DNA of 64,000 nt from an uncultured Pirellulales bacterium. Lineage in GTDB: Bacteria; Planctomycetota; Planctomycetia; Pirellulales; Thermoguttaceae. Location of the stretch: NCBI GenBank assembly GCA_938015445.1, contig CALLPE010000039.1:1-64000 (forward strand), in the 5' to 3' direction. Positions 1-11,000 of the stretch are shown here, piece after piece; the first letter of the stretch is position 1; each line of letters begins with the position of its first letter. Under the pieces are notes generated by a model, which saw nothing but the letters and a program-made list of their open reading frames with translations, did not search any database and had not been told where the DNA came from. Position numbers and translations under genes: made by a program.

Positions 1-2493
1 GCTTGCGTGCCTGACTCGGACACGACCTTCGGCTTCCCCAAACGGGAAGGCGACAGAAGCATTACGATTGGTCCCGTGCTGCGGCGGGAACCTTACTTTC
101 AGGGCGGCTCCTGCATCTTCACCTTCGCCGATGGGAAAACCGAGCAGCAACCTCTGCCGGTGCCGATGAGCGGGAGGAACAACGTCGCCTCGGTTACTTT
201 GAAGACCGCCGAGGGCGAGACGATCCGGATGGTGTTTGATCCGCCTCTTTTCATCCATTGCGACCACGGCGAGTTACGCTGTTTCTCCGGAAACAACGTG
301 GACGTGAAGGCAGGCCAAACTTTTGTTCAACAGATTACCCTGGAGCTACCCCATCCCGTTACTTTCGAACAGGCCAACCGGTATGTGGACATGGCCAATT
401 GGTACCCGCTGAATTTCGAGCAGGCCGAGAACTTTTCGGAGCCGAGCCTACTGGGGATGGAGGACTGGCTTGACAAGCCGGCGGGCAAACATGGCTGGCT
501 AAAAATCAACGGAAAGGATTTCGTGTTCGAGGACGGCACACCGGCCAAGTTCTGGGGAGTGAATCAATGTGTACGCAATGTCTGTCCTCCGGTTGAAGAT
601 GCCGTCAAATGGGCCGACAAATGGGCCAAACATGGCGTCAACCTGGTGCGAATGCACAAGTTCGTGGGCCACGGCTGGAGGCAATCCGGCATCCACGATG
701 ACCAGGACACCCTCACACTCAACGAAGAGATGGCCAAACGTTGGGATAGGTATCATGCTCTGTTGGCCGAACGCGGAATCTATGTAGGCTGGTCCCCCTT
801 CTATGCCCTGAAACTCACCCCTGCTGACAAGGATCGGGTGTGGGCCTACGATGAGATCATGCGAACCACCGAAGGCCCCCCCTGGTACCATGCCTCCACT
901 GTTGGGCTGGTCAACTTTGCCCCCGACCTTCAGGATTTGCATATCGGCGTCTTAAAGAATCTGCTGAATCGGGTCAATACGGTTACGGGGAAACGGTACG
1001 CCGACGATCCGGCCTTGGCCTATATCGAGATCCAGAACGAGGACGACATTTTCTTCGGCTATCGGAAACTCCCCCAATGTCCGACCTATAAAAAGTATCT
1101 TGACCGCCAGTTTTCCAAGTGGCTTGCTGCCAAGTACGGTTCCCGGGATGCGTTAGCCAAGGCATGGGGCGCTCGGCTGAAAGCCTCGGAGAGTTTAGAG
1201 GACGGCACGGTCGAAGCAGTGCTCAGCTTCCGGGAGCTCGGAGGCGACTCCTCGCCCAGGATTTGGGACACCTACGCCTTCCTCTATGAGTGCCAGGATG
1301 CCTACTACAAGCGAGTGGTAAAAGCCATCCGCCAGACCGGATACCAGGGCGCTATCGTTGGCTCCTGCTGGCAGGCCCAGACGTTTTTGGGGCATCTGTA
1401 CAACCTCCGTTCCGATCGGGAGGTAGGCTTCATCGACCGCCATAACTACGGACGCACCAATATGCTCTCCCGACCGGGCTGGGGATTGCTCAGTGCGGGA
1501 ATGCAGCAGGTGGCTGACCGGCCGTTCCATCTCTCCGAGTGGGCAGGCGGCGGCGTGTTCCGGGGCATGGAGTCGGTCCCTGTAATCGGCTTTATCGGCA
1601 TGGGGCTACAAGGCTGGGACGCTTCATCCCATTTCGCTAGCGACGCGCCAGGCATTTCCCGAAAGTTAGGCGGCGATGTGTGCGACCATTTCCTGTTTTT
1701 GGCCCAGTATCCGGCGGTGGCTCGTTCGGTCTATCGCCGCGATATGGTCGAGAGTCCGCCCGTAGCGATTCGTCGGGTCAGTATCCCCGGCATGGCATCG
1801 GGAAATGTGGGATTTCACGAGGAGTTTAGCCTGCTAGGCGGGGCCAACATCAAAGAGTTTTCGGCAGTAATTCCGCAGGAAGCTCTTGCAGTCGGGCCGG
1901 TCCTGCTGGAGTTCGTCGATGGCCCTGTAACCAATCCGGTGGAGGACTCCTCGGCCAAGTGGATCGATAAAGTGAACCGTCGTCTGATTTCTGCCTCTGG
2001 GCAACTGAAGTGGGATTTTTCCGGCCGGGGTTGGTTCACCATCGATACGCCCGGAACGCAAGGGGTGGTGGGCTTCGCCAGCGGGCAAGTGCATAGACTA
2101 ACAAATGTCCATATTCACGTGCACAGCCCGGTGGCGCTTCTTTATCTGAGTGCTCGCCAACGCAACGAAACACTTGCCAACGCCAAGACGTTGATCATCA
2201 CGGCGTTAGGTCGGCTATATCCGGAAGGAACCGTTCTGGACGATGTCACCATGGAGACGATTCGTCAGCCGGAGAAAGTCGAAGCGGCCCGACAGCTTCT
2301 CGAACCGGTCGTGGCCACCATCGAACTGAAGCGGCCAGAGCGATGTCGGGTCTTTGCCCTGGACCACGGCGGCCGAAAGCCTCAACCGGCGGTTGAAGTG
2401 CCTGTGGAGCGGACTGCCGACGGTTGCCGCTTCAGCCTCGACGGCGCCAAGTACCGCACGCCGTTCTACCTCGTCGAGTTGAGCAACCCTTGA
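1..2493 (+). CDS. Clan-A glycoside hydrolase (cellulase superfamily), 5' partial
   Basis: The frame is open from the first base and no ribosome-binding site precedes the first usable codon (GTG at 7), so the true start probably lies upstream of the window. At least 828 residues are present. Counting from the GTG, an N-terminal beta-rich region of about 150 residues leads into a TIM-barrel-like domain. There an N-E pair (N344-E345, context EIQNEDD) fits the clan-A acid/base, and E511 (context HLSEWAGG) fits the nucleophile. A beta-rich tail of about 250 residues follows. The exact family (GH5-like or another clan-A family) and the substrate cannot be read from sequence alone. It is the first visible gene of a 22-kb same-strand glycan cluster, 52 bp ahead of an SGNH-like gene, so a role in extracellular polysaccharide breakdown is inferred. 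Confidence 0.7.
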   Translation, partial: ACVPDSDTTFGFPKREGDRSITIGPVLRREPYFQGGSCIFTFADGKTEQQPLPVPMSGRNNVASVTLKTAEGETIRMVFDPPLFIHCDHGELRCFSGNNVDVKAGQTFVQQITLELPHPVTFEQANRYVDMANWYPLNFEQAENFSEPSLLGMEDWLDKPAGKHGWLKINGKDFVFEDGTPAKFWGVNQCVRNVCPPVEDAVKWADKWAKHGVNLVRMHKFVGHGWRQSGIHDDQDTLTLNEEMAKRWDRYHALLAERGIYVGWSPFYALKLTPADKDRVWAYDEIMRTTEGPPWYHASTVGLVNFAPDLQDLHIGVLKNLLNRVNTVTGKRYADDPALAYIEIQNEDDIFFGYRKLPQCPTYKKYLDRQFSKWLAAKYGSRDALAKAWGARLKASESLEDGTVEAVLSFRELGGDSSPRIWDTYAFLYECQDAYYKRVVKAIRQTGYQGAIVGSCWQAQTFLGHLYNLRSDREVGFIDRHNYGRTNMLSRPGWGLLSAGMQQVADRPFHLSEWAGGGVFRGMESVPVIGFIGMGLQGWDASSHFASDAPGISRKLGGDVCDHFLFLAQYPAVARSVYRRDMVESPPVAIRRVSIPGMASGNVGFHEEFSLLGGANIKEFSAVIPQEALAVGPVLLEFVDGPVTNPVEDSSAKWIDKVNRRLISASGQLKWDFSGRGWFTIDTPGTQGVVGFASGQVHRLTNVHIHVHSPVALLYLSARQRNETLANAKTLIITALGRLYPEGTVLDDVTMETIRQPEKVEAARQLLEPVVATIELKRPERCRVFALDHGGRKPQPAVEVPVERTADGCRFSLDGAKYRTPFYLVELSNP

Positions 2494-2545
2494 CGAGTAG
2501 TTCCCTGTTGGAGGTTGCACAGCTTTCGAATAGGAGATTTGTGCG

Positions 2546-4693
2546 ATGAAGTTGGTGTCGTTGCTTGGTGCGGTACTTGTGTGGACAGCAGGCTTGAAGG
2601 AGTTGGCTTCGGGAGCGGAGGGTGGCTTCCCGGCTCGCCCCCAGCGCGTAGCGGTGTTTTATTTCGGCAACAGTTTGACCGGTTCCACTGCGCCGGAATT
2701 GCACCCAGCGCTGGGGAAATCGGCCGGGAAGGAGTGGGTCTGGGATTGCATGCCCGTGGCCGGGGGCCAACTATGGCAGTACCGCGATCAGTTTCAATTG
2801 GACGGCGGGATTGAGAAGCCCGATGACTTTGCACGCAATACACAGCTCGCCCCCAAGACGCCCTATCATGCCTGGCAGTTCTTGACAGGCAATTGGGACG
2901 CGGTCGTGCTTCAGCCGTTCGGCATGGGTTTGCGGCGGGTGAGCGACGCGATGTGGGGCAAAAAGTACAATGCCCCGCGCGATTTCGGCGACATTGCGGC
3001 AGCGAAGTACCTGATCGACCTTGCGCTGGTAAAAAACCCGAAGTGTCATATTTTGATCTATCAGGATTGGCCCGGTCTGATCCTCGCCAACGAGTCATTC
3101 GGACACGCTGGGGCTGGGTTGGGCAGGACCAAGAAGGAACTGAACCATCGCCAGATGGAGCCTGTACGCCGCTCGTTCGATTTCCCGCGCCAATGGCTCC
3201 GGCGCTACGATCCCGATGCGGAGCCGTGGCTTGCCGGCGGCCAGTCGCGCGACTACGACCAGCGTCTGATGGAGGAATTGATCCGGGCCTATCCCAAGCT
3301 GTGGACGGAGGGGCGGCTGCGCATGATCCCCGTGGCCGACATCTATTACATCCTCGACCGCAAGATGCGGGCCGGACTGGTACCGGGTGTGCTCAACCTA
3401 GGCGAGTTCTATACCGACACGCTCCACCACCGCGCCGGCATGCCGGCCTATACGTGCGCAGCCACGTTCTTCACTTTGCTCTTCGGCGAGAAGCCACACG
3501 GGCTTGACTACACGCTCTACAACAACCAGGACGCCTATGGCAAGGATTGGGGCCACGGGAAGGACCAGCACAACGACAGCGGCGAAGTGGTGGAAATCAC
3601 CCCTGAGCGGGCCAAAGTGATCAATGACACGATTTGGGAAGTAGTTAACGCACATCCGTACACACGATTTTCGGCTCAGGGCTCGACCGAGACGTTGGCG
3701 AAATTGGAGGCGAGCGTGCCCGCGCCCGAGCCGGTCCGCGTGTTGGAATACGGCCGGCTGGCCGCCTGGTCGGCCATGCCCTTCTGGCAGGCGGCACTCG
3801 ACCGCACGGCTGGCAAGCACAGTGCGTGGCTGGCCACGCTCGATCTGAACCCGTGGTCTCAGACTTGGGCCTGCCAGTGGCTGGCCTGGGTTTTCCGCGA
3901 ACAAAAACATCCCTATGGCTTCCCTGAGTATTTCTTGGAGATGGATGAGCCTTACCACGAACCTCGGTTGCGTCATCAGGGGCTTTGCCTCCAGGTGGGC
4001 AACCCCACGGACGAGGAAGTTGAGGCTTTCATCTATCTGGCGCGACGCTTCCGCCGGCAGCGAGAGGATGCGTTTTTCTTCGGCTACTTCGCCTGGCCGG
4101 CAATACCGGAGGCGACGGCTCTCAAGAAGAAGCTCAAGCTCGAACCGTGGCAGCTCCTTCCTGAAGAGCAGATGCAGGCCCTGCGCAAGCAATTCGACTA
4201 TACCGCTGCCTGGAATGCCCCCCAGCCGATCGAAGGCACGGCTGCCGGAATGAAACTGTTTTGCGAGAAACTCGCGAAAGCCGACCCGGAGATCGCTGGG
4301 CGATTCCGAGCTATTCCCGCCGGTGAACTGTTGGCGGCGCTGGATGCCAAGCTGAAGGCGGGCGCGCTGCCGGGCATCACGGGGGTCGGCCAGTTCTACA
4401 AGGACGACCTTCTCCTACGCACCGGCCTGCCGCGTTACGCCCTGGCCGCACTGCGGCATGCCGTGTTGCACCGATCGCCCCCCGCCAAACTCGACGCCGC
4501 ATACTTCAACGACCCGAAGGCCTATCCGCCCGATGCAATGGACCCAAACAAAAAACGAGGCGTCGGCAAGGCCAATGTCGTCGTCCGAGACGACGATTAC
4601 GACAACGGCCCACACTTGCCCATCACGCCGGAAGGAAAGCGACTCGTCGATGATACGATCTGGGAACTCATCGGCCCTCGGTTGGCGCGATGA
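2546..4693 (+). CDS. Tandem SGNH-hydrolase-like protein with a degenerate second domain
   Basis: This exported protein has 715 residues and an N-terminal signal peptide ending near residue 24. Residues 35-385 look like an SGNH esterase. They carry a GNS block (S43, context YFGNSLTG) in place of the GDS serine motif and a D291-x-x-H294 pair for the catalytic Asp and His. Residues 395-715 repeat the same fold: LEYGRLAAWSAMPFWQ aligns with FYFGNSLTGSTAPELH, and FYKDDLLLRTGLPRY aligns with FYTDTLHHRAGMPAY. In this second copy the serine position is L405 and the histidine position is L623, so it should be inactive. The first half is clearly paralogous to the 381-residue protein at 6819-7964. The stop overlaps an ATG of the next frame (ATGA), suggesting translational coupling. 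Carbohydrate-ester removal is an inference from fold and neighbours. Confidence 0.75.
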   Translation: MKLVSLLGAVLVWTAGLKELASGAEGGFPARPQRVAVFYFGNSLTGSTAPELHPALGKSAGKEWVWDCMPVAGGQLWQYRDQFQLDGGIEKPDDFARNTQLAPKTPYHAWQFLTGNWDAVVLQPFGMGLRRVSDAMWGKKYNAPRDFGDIAAAKYLIDLALVKNPKCHILIYQDWPGLILANESFGHAGAGLGRTKKELNHRQMEPVRRSFDFPRQWLRRYDPDAEPWLAGGQSRDYDQRLMEELIRAYPKLWTEGRLRMIPVADIYYILDRKMRAGLVPGVLNLGEFYTDTLHHRAGMPAYTCAATFFTLLFGEKPHGLDYTLYNNQDAYGKDWGHGKDQHNDSGEVVEITPERAKVINDTIWEVVNAHPYTRFSAQGSTETLAKLEASVPAPEPVRVLEYGRLAAWSAMPFWQAALDRTAGKHSAWLATLDLNPWSQTWACQWLAWVFREQKHPYGFPEYFLEMDEPYHEPRLRHQGLCLQVGNPTDEEVEAFIYLARRFRRQREDAFFFGYFAWPAIPEATALKKKLKLEPWQLLPEEQMQALRKQFDYTAAWNAPQPIEGTAAGMKLFCEKLAKADPEIAGRFRAIPAGELLAALDAKLKAGALPGITGVGQFYKDDLLLRTGLPRYALAALRHAVLHRSPPAKLDAAYFNDPKAYPPDAMDPNKKRGVGKANVVVRDDDYDNGPHLPITPEGKRLVDDTIWELIGPRLAR

Positions 4694-4722
4694 CGGTAAG
4701 AACTCTCCTAAGGACACGACCC

Positions 4723-6783
4723 ATGATCTTCCGAAGCCGACGTATCCTGATGCTGGCATGTGCATCTGTTCTGTGCATGGCGGCGCCGCGCCCGACCGTC
4801 GGGCAGCAAGACGGTCGGGAGACGACCGACGTGTCTGGCCCGCTGCTGGCGCAACGGCCGCTCGAGGACCGTCAAGTAGTCGCACCGATTCTCGACGTTC
4901 CGTTGCGCGACCCGAGCATCTGCCGCGGTCCCGACGGGACGTATTACCTCACGGGCACGGGGGCGACGGTCGGAGCCGACGGCAATGCGGACTTCGACAA
5001 CTGCACCACCATCCGCATTTGGAAGTCGCCCGACTTGCGCACGTGGACCGAGCTTTGCGTGGCCTTCGACCTGGCTAAGGCGGGATGGAACGATAGATGG
5101 GCCACCGGCCCCAGAGCACTCGCCGGTCAGGCCGACGCACCGCGGCACAACCTCGGCGTCACGGCCCCGGAAATCCACTACCTGAAGGACACGTTTTGGA
5201 TTGCCTTCTCGGTCAATGGCCAGGGAACGGGCCTGCTCCGCAGCAAGAGCGGCAAGGCGGAAGGTCCCTACGAGCCGTGGGGTCGCAGCGCCAGCGGCCT
5301 CGGCTACATCACGGCCATTGGTGGGGACCCCAGCCTGTTCCAAGACGACGATGGCACCATCTACTGGCTTTGGAGCCCGGCCTGGATCGCAAAGATGAAG
5401 GACGATCTGACAGGTCTGGCCGAGTCACCGCGCCTGCTCACCTGCCAGCCGCGCGTGCCGCTCAGTGGCGACGTGTTGGTCGGTAGTAGAGGCCCTTTCC
5501 TCTGGAAAACCAAGGGAAAATACCATCTCGCCGTGGCCGATACCATTCCGCGCCTGGGCATCCACACCGAGGACACCCTGGTAGCTACCTCTGAGAGCCT
5601 TTTCGGACCTTACTCGAAGCGCGAGATGATGGTTCCCCACGGCGGCCAGAGCACGGTGTTTCAGGACGGCAAGGGCAACTGGTATGCCACTTTTTGCGGA
5701 CGGGACCGCTTCGCTGCGCTGCGCGACCGGGCGGCAGTCGTGCCGCTGGAGTGGATGGACCGGTTCCGTTACCTGATGTGGCGACCGAACAATCCCGTGC
5801 TCAGGGCCAATCCCGAAAAGGTCTTCACCGAGCGCGGACCCTGGCACAAGCTGCGCCCGATTCTCGACAAACCTGGCATGAACATCCGCGACATGAACAT
5901 GATCCAAGCGCCCGACGGATTCTTCTATTTCACGGGTTCCGTTTACGGCGAAGCCTACAAGGGCAAACTCACCATCTTTCGTTCAAGGGATTTGAAGAAT
6001 TGGGAGGAAATCGTGGTGCGCACCTTCGACGACGAAACCGACGTGCCCGAGGCGCGCCGGAAGTATCGCACCGACCAGCTCGGCGATTGGAACAACTATT
6101 ACATGGATTGTGAGATCCACTACTTGCCCAGACAAAAGACGTTCTTCATCACCTACAACGCCTATGCACCGAAGAACCTGCCGGACCCGAAGGCCAACGT
6201 CGGCTTCGGCGGCGTGCTCCGCAGCACGACCGGCAAGGGCGAGGGGCCCTACGAGAAGATCCGCGACGGCGCCTGCCAGAGCGGCTTCTTCGAGGACGAG
6301 GACGGGACGGTGTACGAGTACTGGGGCATCAACGGCCTGGTGCGACTCAACCCCGACTTCTCCAAAGCCGAGAAACTGCCGACCGTCAACCGCGCCGGTG
6401 GTGGGCTGTGGGGGGAAGATTCGGGGTGCTACATGGTGAAAATGCTCGGAAAGTATGTCTTCTTCACCACCGGCTATAACGTCGCCAACCAGCACTGGAT
6501 ACCCCAGAGCGCCCAGAGCTACGATTTCCACTATATGGTTGCCGACAGCCCAAAAGGGCCGTGGTCCGAATGGATGCCGGGCGTTCGGCATGGAGGACAT
6601 GGGGGAGTATTTCGCGGTCTGGATGGCCACTGGTACGGCGTCGTATGGGGCGAGGACATTCTAGGCTCGTTCCACTGCAAGCCGGGTGTAGTAAGGCTGA
6701 AAGTGGAGCTGGTCGATGGCCGGCTCATGATCGACGTAGACCCCGATTGGACGCCCGATGACTATATTCCGCCGCAGTCCTGA
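4723..6783 (+). CDS. Double-domain GH43-like five-bladed propeller glycosidase
   Basis: The protein has 686 residues from the chosen ATG, which has AAGGA about 8 bases upstream and gives a clean signal peptide. An ATG at 4690 overlapping the previous stop would add 11 poorly hydrophobic residues. Two GH43/GH32-clan style propeller domains follow each other. The first begins near residue 58 with D63 in LRDPSICRGPDGTYYLTG. The second begins near residue 385 with D390 in IRDMNMIQAPDGFFYFTG. The opening Asp is the usual catalytic base position of GH43, and it is kept in both copies. Both contain the PDG-YYLTG-type strand typical of the family. Activity on arabinoside or xyloside side chains is possible but cannot be told from sequence. 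It lies between two SGNH-like genes, consistent with joint attack on a substituted polysaccharide. Confidence 0.75.
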   Translation: MIFRSRRILMLACASVLCMAAPRPTVGQQDGRETTDVSGPLLAQRPLEDRQVVAPILDVPLRDPSICRGPDGTYYLTGTGATVGADGNADFDNCTTIRIWKSPDLRTWTELCVAFDLAKAGWNDRWATGPRALAGQADAPRHNLGVTAPEIHYLKDTFWIAFSVNGQGTGLLRSKSGKAEGPYEPWGRSASGLGYITAIGGDPSLFQDDDGTIYWLWSPAWIAKMKDDLTGLAESPRLLTCQPRVPLSGDVLVGSRGPFLWKTKGKYHLAVADTIPRLGIHTEDTLVATSESLFGPYSKREMMVPHGGQSTVFQDGKGNWYATFCGRDRFAALRDRAAVVPLEWMDRFRYLMWRPNNPVLRANPEKVFTERGPWHKLRPILDKPGMNIRDMNMIQAPDGFFYFTGSVYGEAYKGKLTIFRSRDLKNWEEIVVRTFDDETDVPEARRKYRTDQLGDWNNYYMDCEIHYLPRQKTFFITYNAYAPKNLPDPKANVGFGGVLRSTTGKGEGPYEKIRDGACQSGFFEDEDGTVYEYWGINGLVRLNPDFSKAEKLPTVNRAGGGLWGEDSGCYMVKMLGKYVFFTTGYNVANQHWIPQSAQSYDFHYMVADSPKGPWSEWMPGVRHGGHGGVFRGLDGHWYGVVWGEDILGSFHCKPGVVRLKVELVDGRLMIDVDPDWTPDDYIPPQS

Positions 6784-6818
6784 CGATCCATGTTTACTCG
6801 AGAAAAGGTACCCCAACA

Positions 6819-7964
6819 ATGCTGAAGCCAATCAACTGGATCGCTGCCGTGATATTGTGCCTGGCTGCCGTGGGGGCGCCGGCTGAGGAACTGAGGGCGG
6901 TGTACTTCGGTAACAGCTTTTTGGAGAACTCGGTGCCGTGGTTCCATCCCACACTGGCAGCCAGTGCTGGCAAACAACTGAAGGTCCACACGGCCCTAGG
7001 GCCGGGCTGGCAGATCTGGATGCACGTGGATGCCATGCGCCGCAACCCCGAAGGCCATCCCCGGAAGCTCCTTACCTCCGGCCAGTGGAACGCGGTGGTC
7101 ATCCAGCACTTCGGCACCCATCCGGGCCTAAAAAACAATGTGCGCAAAAGCGTGTTCCTCAACCAGCAGTTCGACGAGCCGCGGGATGTCAGCGATCTGG
7201 CCAGCGCCTCGGAAATCATTGACCTGCTTCTGGCCTCGGCGAAGAATCCCGATGAGGTATATGTGTTCATTTACAATTCCTGGCCGGGAATCCCCGGGGC
7301 GGACGAATTGAACAAACGTATTCAGCAAGAGACAGAGAAATCGCTCCAGGCTGCTGGCAAGTCCCGGGAAGAAATCCTAAAGCAACTAAAGGAGCGGAAG
7401 CCCACGCCGGAGGAAATGGACCCGCTGGTCCGTGCGTTCCGCTACGCAGACCATTGGTTGGGACGCTACGAGTGGAACCCGGAGGTGCCCTGGATGAGCA
7501 AGAACGCTCATAGCCGGGATTATGTGTCCCAGCTCATGGAGGAGTTGCGTGCGAAGTACCCTCAATTGGCTAAAACTGGTCGGCTGAGGCTGATTCCCAA
7601 TGGCGAAGTGTTTTTGGCGCTGGATCAGAAGGCCCGGGCAGGCCAATTGCCAGGGCTCGATAACATCGGTCGTTTTTACACCGACGGAGGACACGTGCGG
7701 TGTGGCTTGCCCCGCTACACATTGGCGGCAACCTGTTACACGGTGATCTTCGGCGAGCACCCCGGCAAGCTGGACCCCACCATCTACAACAACAAGGACA
7801 ATTATCGCAACGATCGCTTGCCCCAGCCCGGATACGTCCACTGGCCTGACCTGGGGGAACTGATCGAGATCACCCCCGAGCGAAAGAAACTCGTGGACGA
7901 CACCGTCTGGGAGGTTGTCCGCGAAAACCCCTACACGGGCGCGCGCCCAGTGCCTCGTCAGTAG
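6819..7964 (+). CDS. SGNH-hydrolase-like secreted esterase, single domain
   Basis: The protein has 381 residues with a signal peptide ending near residue 22 (AVGAPAEE). AAAAGG-like purines lie ahead of the ATG. The GNS block places the candidate nucleophile at S33 (context VYFGNSFLENS). The C-terminal block GRFYTDGGHVRCG provides D289 and H292. It is paralogous to the first half of the 715-residue protein at 2546-4693. Shared stretches include the VVIQ-FG strand, the IYNSWPG strand, YNN-D-Y and the terminal ITPER-K-DDT-WEVV block. Carbohydrate esterase or deacetylase activity in the periplasm or outside the cell is inferred from the fold and the surrounding glycosidases. It sits 35 bp after the GH43-like gene and 68 bp before the PQQ-propeller gene, so the genes are probably co-transcribed. 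Confidence 0.72.
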   Translation: MLKPINWIAAVILCLAAVGAPAEELRAVYFGNSFLENSVPWFHPTLAASAGKQLKVHTALGPGWQIWMHVDAMRRNPEGHPRKLLTSGQWNAVVIQHFGTHPGLKNNVRKSVFLNQQFDEPRDVSDLASASEIIDLLLASAKNPDEVYVFIYNSWPGIPGADELNKRIQQETEKSLQAAGKSREEILKQLKERKPTPEEMDPLVRAFRYADHWLGRYEWNPEVPWMSKNAHSRDYVSQLMEELRAKYPQLAKTGRLRLIPNGEVFLALDQKARAGQLPGLDNIGRFYTDGGHVRCGLPRYTLAATCYTVIFGEHPGKLDPTIYNNKDNYRNDRLPQPGYVHWPDLGELIEITPERKKLVDDTVWEVVRENPYTGARPVPRQ

Positions 7965-8032
7965 CAGGGCCAGCGCCAAGCCTTCGGCGGAAGTGGTCGC
8001 AAGCCGTGCTCGCGGCTTAAGGACAATGACCA

Positions 8033-11000
8033 ATGAGTATCACTATTGTTAAGGTGTTGGCATCGTGGCTTCTTGCGACGTCGCCGACTTCGGCCCCCGA
8101 GCCGGTGGCGGCCAGCCACGAGGCCGGCATTACCGGTGGCCTGGTAGCCCAGGTGGGGTCGGATAGTCTTGCACTTGCGAAACTTGGCGAGCGGTTTCAC
8201 GTCAGGTTGCTGCTGCCGGAGCGGGCGGCAGCCGCTCGCGCGCAGTCAGCCGTAGACCAATCGGGACTGACGGGACGCTTTACCGTAGAGGTATGGTCGG
8301 GCGGGCGCCTGCCGTTTGCCGACCGTGTGCTTAATGTCCTGATTGTGGCATCGGAGGGTATCGTTTCCGATGAGGAGGCCCGACGGGTGCTGGTTCCGCG
8401 TGGACTTCTTATCAGTCCCTCGGGCGTGTCAACCATGCCGGTTCCTGAGACGATCGACGAGTGGACGCACTATCTGTACGACTGTAGCGGGAATGCGGTA
8501 TCGAAAGACCGGGAAGTCGCCCCGCCCAGGTCGCTTCGCTGGTGGGCCGAACCGCCACATCTGCGCAGCCACAACTACGCAGCGAGCTTTACTGGGCTGG
8601 TGACGGCTGGAGGCCGGCTTTTTTATTTTCTGGACGAGGGAACCTATCTGTTCGACCGTGGGGGAACCACCGAGCGTTGGATGCTGGTTGCCCGCGATGC
8701 ATTCAACGGAGCCATACTGTGGAAAAGGCCGCTGGAAGGCTACGGGCAGCCGTACTTCGAGGATGTAAGCGGGCAAGCCGTGCCAGATTATGTTTGGCGC
8801 AGCCCGCTGAGCGTTAACCGCCGGATGGTGGCGCAGGGCCAAAAGGTATATGTGGCTTTGCATTACCGTCGCGGGCCACTGAGTATTCTCGACGCTGCCA
8901 CAGGCAAAACGATGCACGATGTGGACCTGGAGGGCATTGTCGATGAGCTTGTCGCTGAGGGAGATCTGGTAATCTGCCGCGTGCGGACGGAAATCCCAAT
9001 GCCCGATCCGCGACTCACGCTCGAACAGCGTCAAAAGACCGAGCAGCAGATGCGCGACCAGGGGCTGGCGCACGAGGAGGTGCGCGCGGAGTTGAACGCC
9101 AGGCTGCTCGAAAGTCTGATGCGGCAGGGCCGCGAACGGGTGATAGCCGTCGATGCGGCCACCGGCAGGATCCTCTGGCAGCACGATGCTCCCCTGGTAG
9201 CGACGCAAAGCCTGGCGATGGCCGAAGGGAAGGTCGTCTTCCACAATTACGAGGCACTGGTGGTGCTCGACGCCCGCACGGGCCGGCCGGTGTGGCGGCA
9301 CGAGGCCCCAGTGGTTGCCCGCCGGCGGTTCGGCGTTCGAAACCTGTTGGGCAACCTGCTCATCGCCGACGGCAAAGTGCTGTGGACCAGCAGCGCCACC
9401 GGCGGCGGCGTGTGCCTCGATTTGGCCGACGGCAAGGTGCTGTGGCAGAATCCGCGCATGGGAGAGACCGGAGGTTTCGCTTTCCCAACCGGTCGGCGCG
9501 TCATTGGGGGTGTCGTTTACAACGATGTGCTTTGGAACTGGAGCACGGTCCGGCTGGCCGACGGCAGCAACGCCCCAGTGCCTAATGTTGGGCAGATGCT
9601 CGCCCGGGGGCACCACATCCGCTGTTTCGCCGGAAAAGCGACCGAGCGGTTCTTGATCCTCCCCCATCGCGGCGCGGAGTTCGTGGATTTGCGGGACGAC
9701 CACCACATGGTCAACGATTGGATACGCGGTGCATGCTCCTACGGGCTGATGCCGGCCAACGGACTTACATATATCACTCCTGATCCCTGCTCATGTTATG
9801 TCGGGGTGCGCGTCAACGGCCTGATGGCACTGGCAGCCGAGCTGCCTGCGCAGCTCGACCAGGCGCCTCCTCCCATGGATTCCCAGCGGCTGCTTCAAGG
9901 GCCGGCGTACTCCGCCGAGCCGGTGGCAGCGCCCCCCGGGCAGCACGACGGTTGGCCGATGTATCGCCACGATGCGCAGCGCAGCGGCCGTGCCGACTGC
10001 AAATTGGCGGCCGAAGTTCAACCCCTCTGGACCAAACGGATTGGCGGGGAGCTGACTCAGGCCACGATCGACCACCGTGGCGCCTATTTGGTGCGCAAAG
10101 ACAGCTACGAGCTTTTCTGTCTTGATACCACCGACGGGGCTGTCAAATGGCGACGAGCTTTTCCAGCGGCGCTGGACGGTCCGCCCACGGTGGTGGGCAA
10201 CCGCCTGTTTATCGGCTGCCGCGATGGGCATGTCTATTGCCTGCGCGCCGCAGACGGCGAGTTGGCATGGCGGTTCCGGGCCGCGCCGCTCGAGCGCCTC
10301 ACGCTCAGTGGCGACCGGCTCGAAAACCTGTGGCCTGTCGCGTCGAGCGTGCTGTACCACCAAGGACGAATCTACGCCGTGGCTGGGAGGAATAGCTACC
10401 TCGACGGCGGCCTGCACCTGTATGCGCTCGACGCGGCAACCGGCATCGTCCGCCACTACTACCGACTCGAGGGCCCCTGGCAGGACCGTGACGCCGTCCG
10501 CGAAGCAGTCATCACCGAAAATGATCTTAAGAAAGCCGAGGAAACCTCCTACCGCGACACTATTCTCAAGCGCATTCGGGACCAGCACGCGACCGGCTAC
10601 GACATGCAAGGCGCGCGGGCCGACTTGCTGGTGAGCGACGGGACCTACTTGTACATGATGAAAAACAAGTTCACGTCGTCGCTGGAGCCGGTGCCACTGC
10701 GGCGCACTCACTGGACTGGGCTGACCCCCATGGGCGGGCAGCACTTGATGGCTAATTTCGGCCTGCTGGACGACACGATGTTCCACCGCTCGTTCTGGGT
10801 CCACGACGACAGTTGGCCCGGCTACAGCACCGGGACGGGCTACGCTGCGCGGGCCGGAAATCTTGTAGTCCTTGGCGAAAATCGTGCCTACGCGGCCAAG
10901 CATTTCGAGGGCGGTTGGTATCCTACCCACAAGCCAGGCAGCGGCAACCGGTTGGTGGCTGACAGTTACGATCACGGCAACACTACTGGCGATCAGACAA

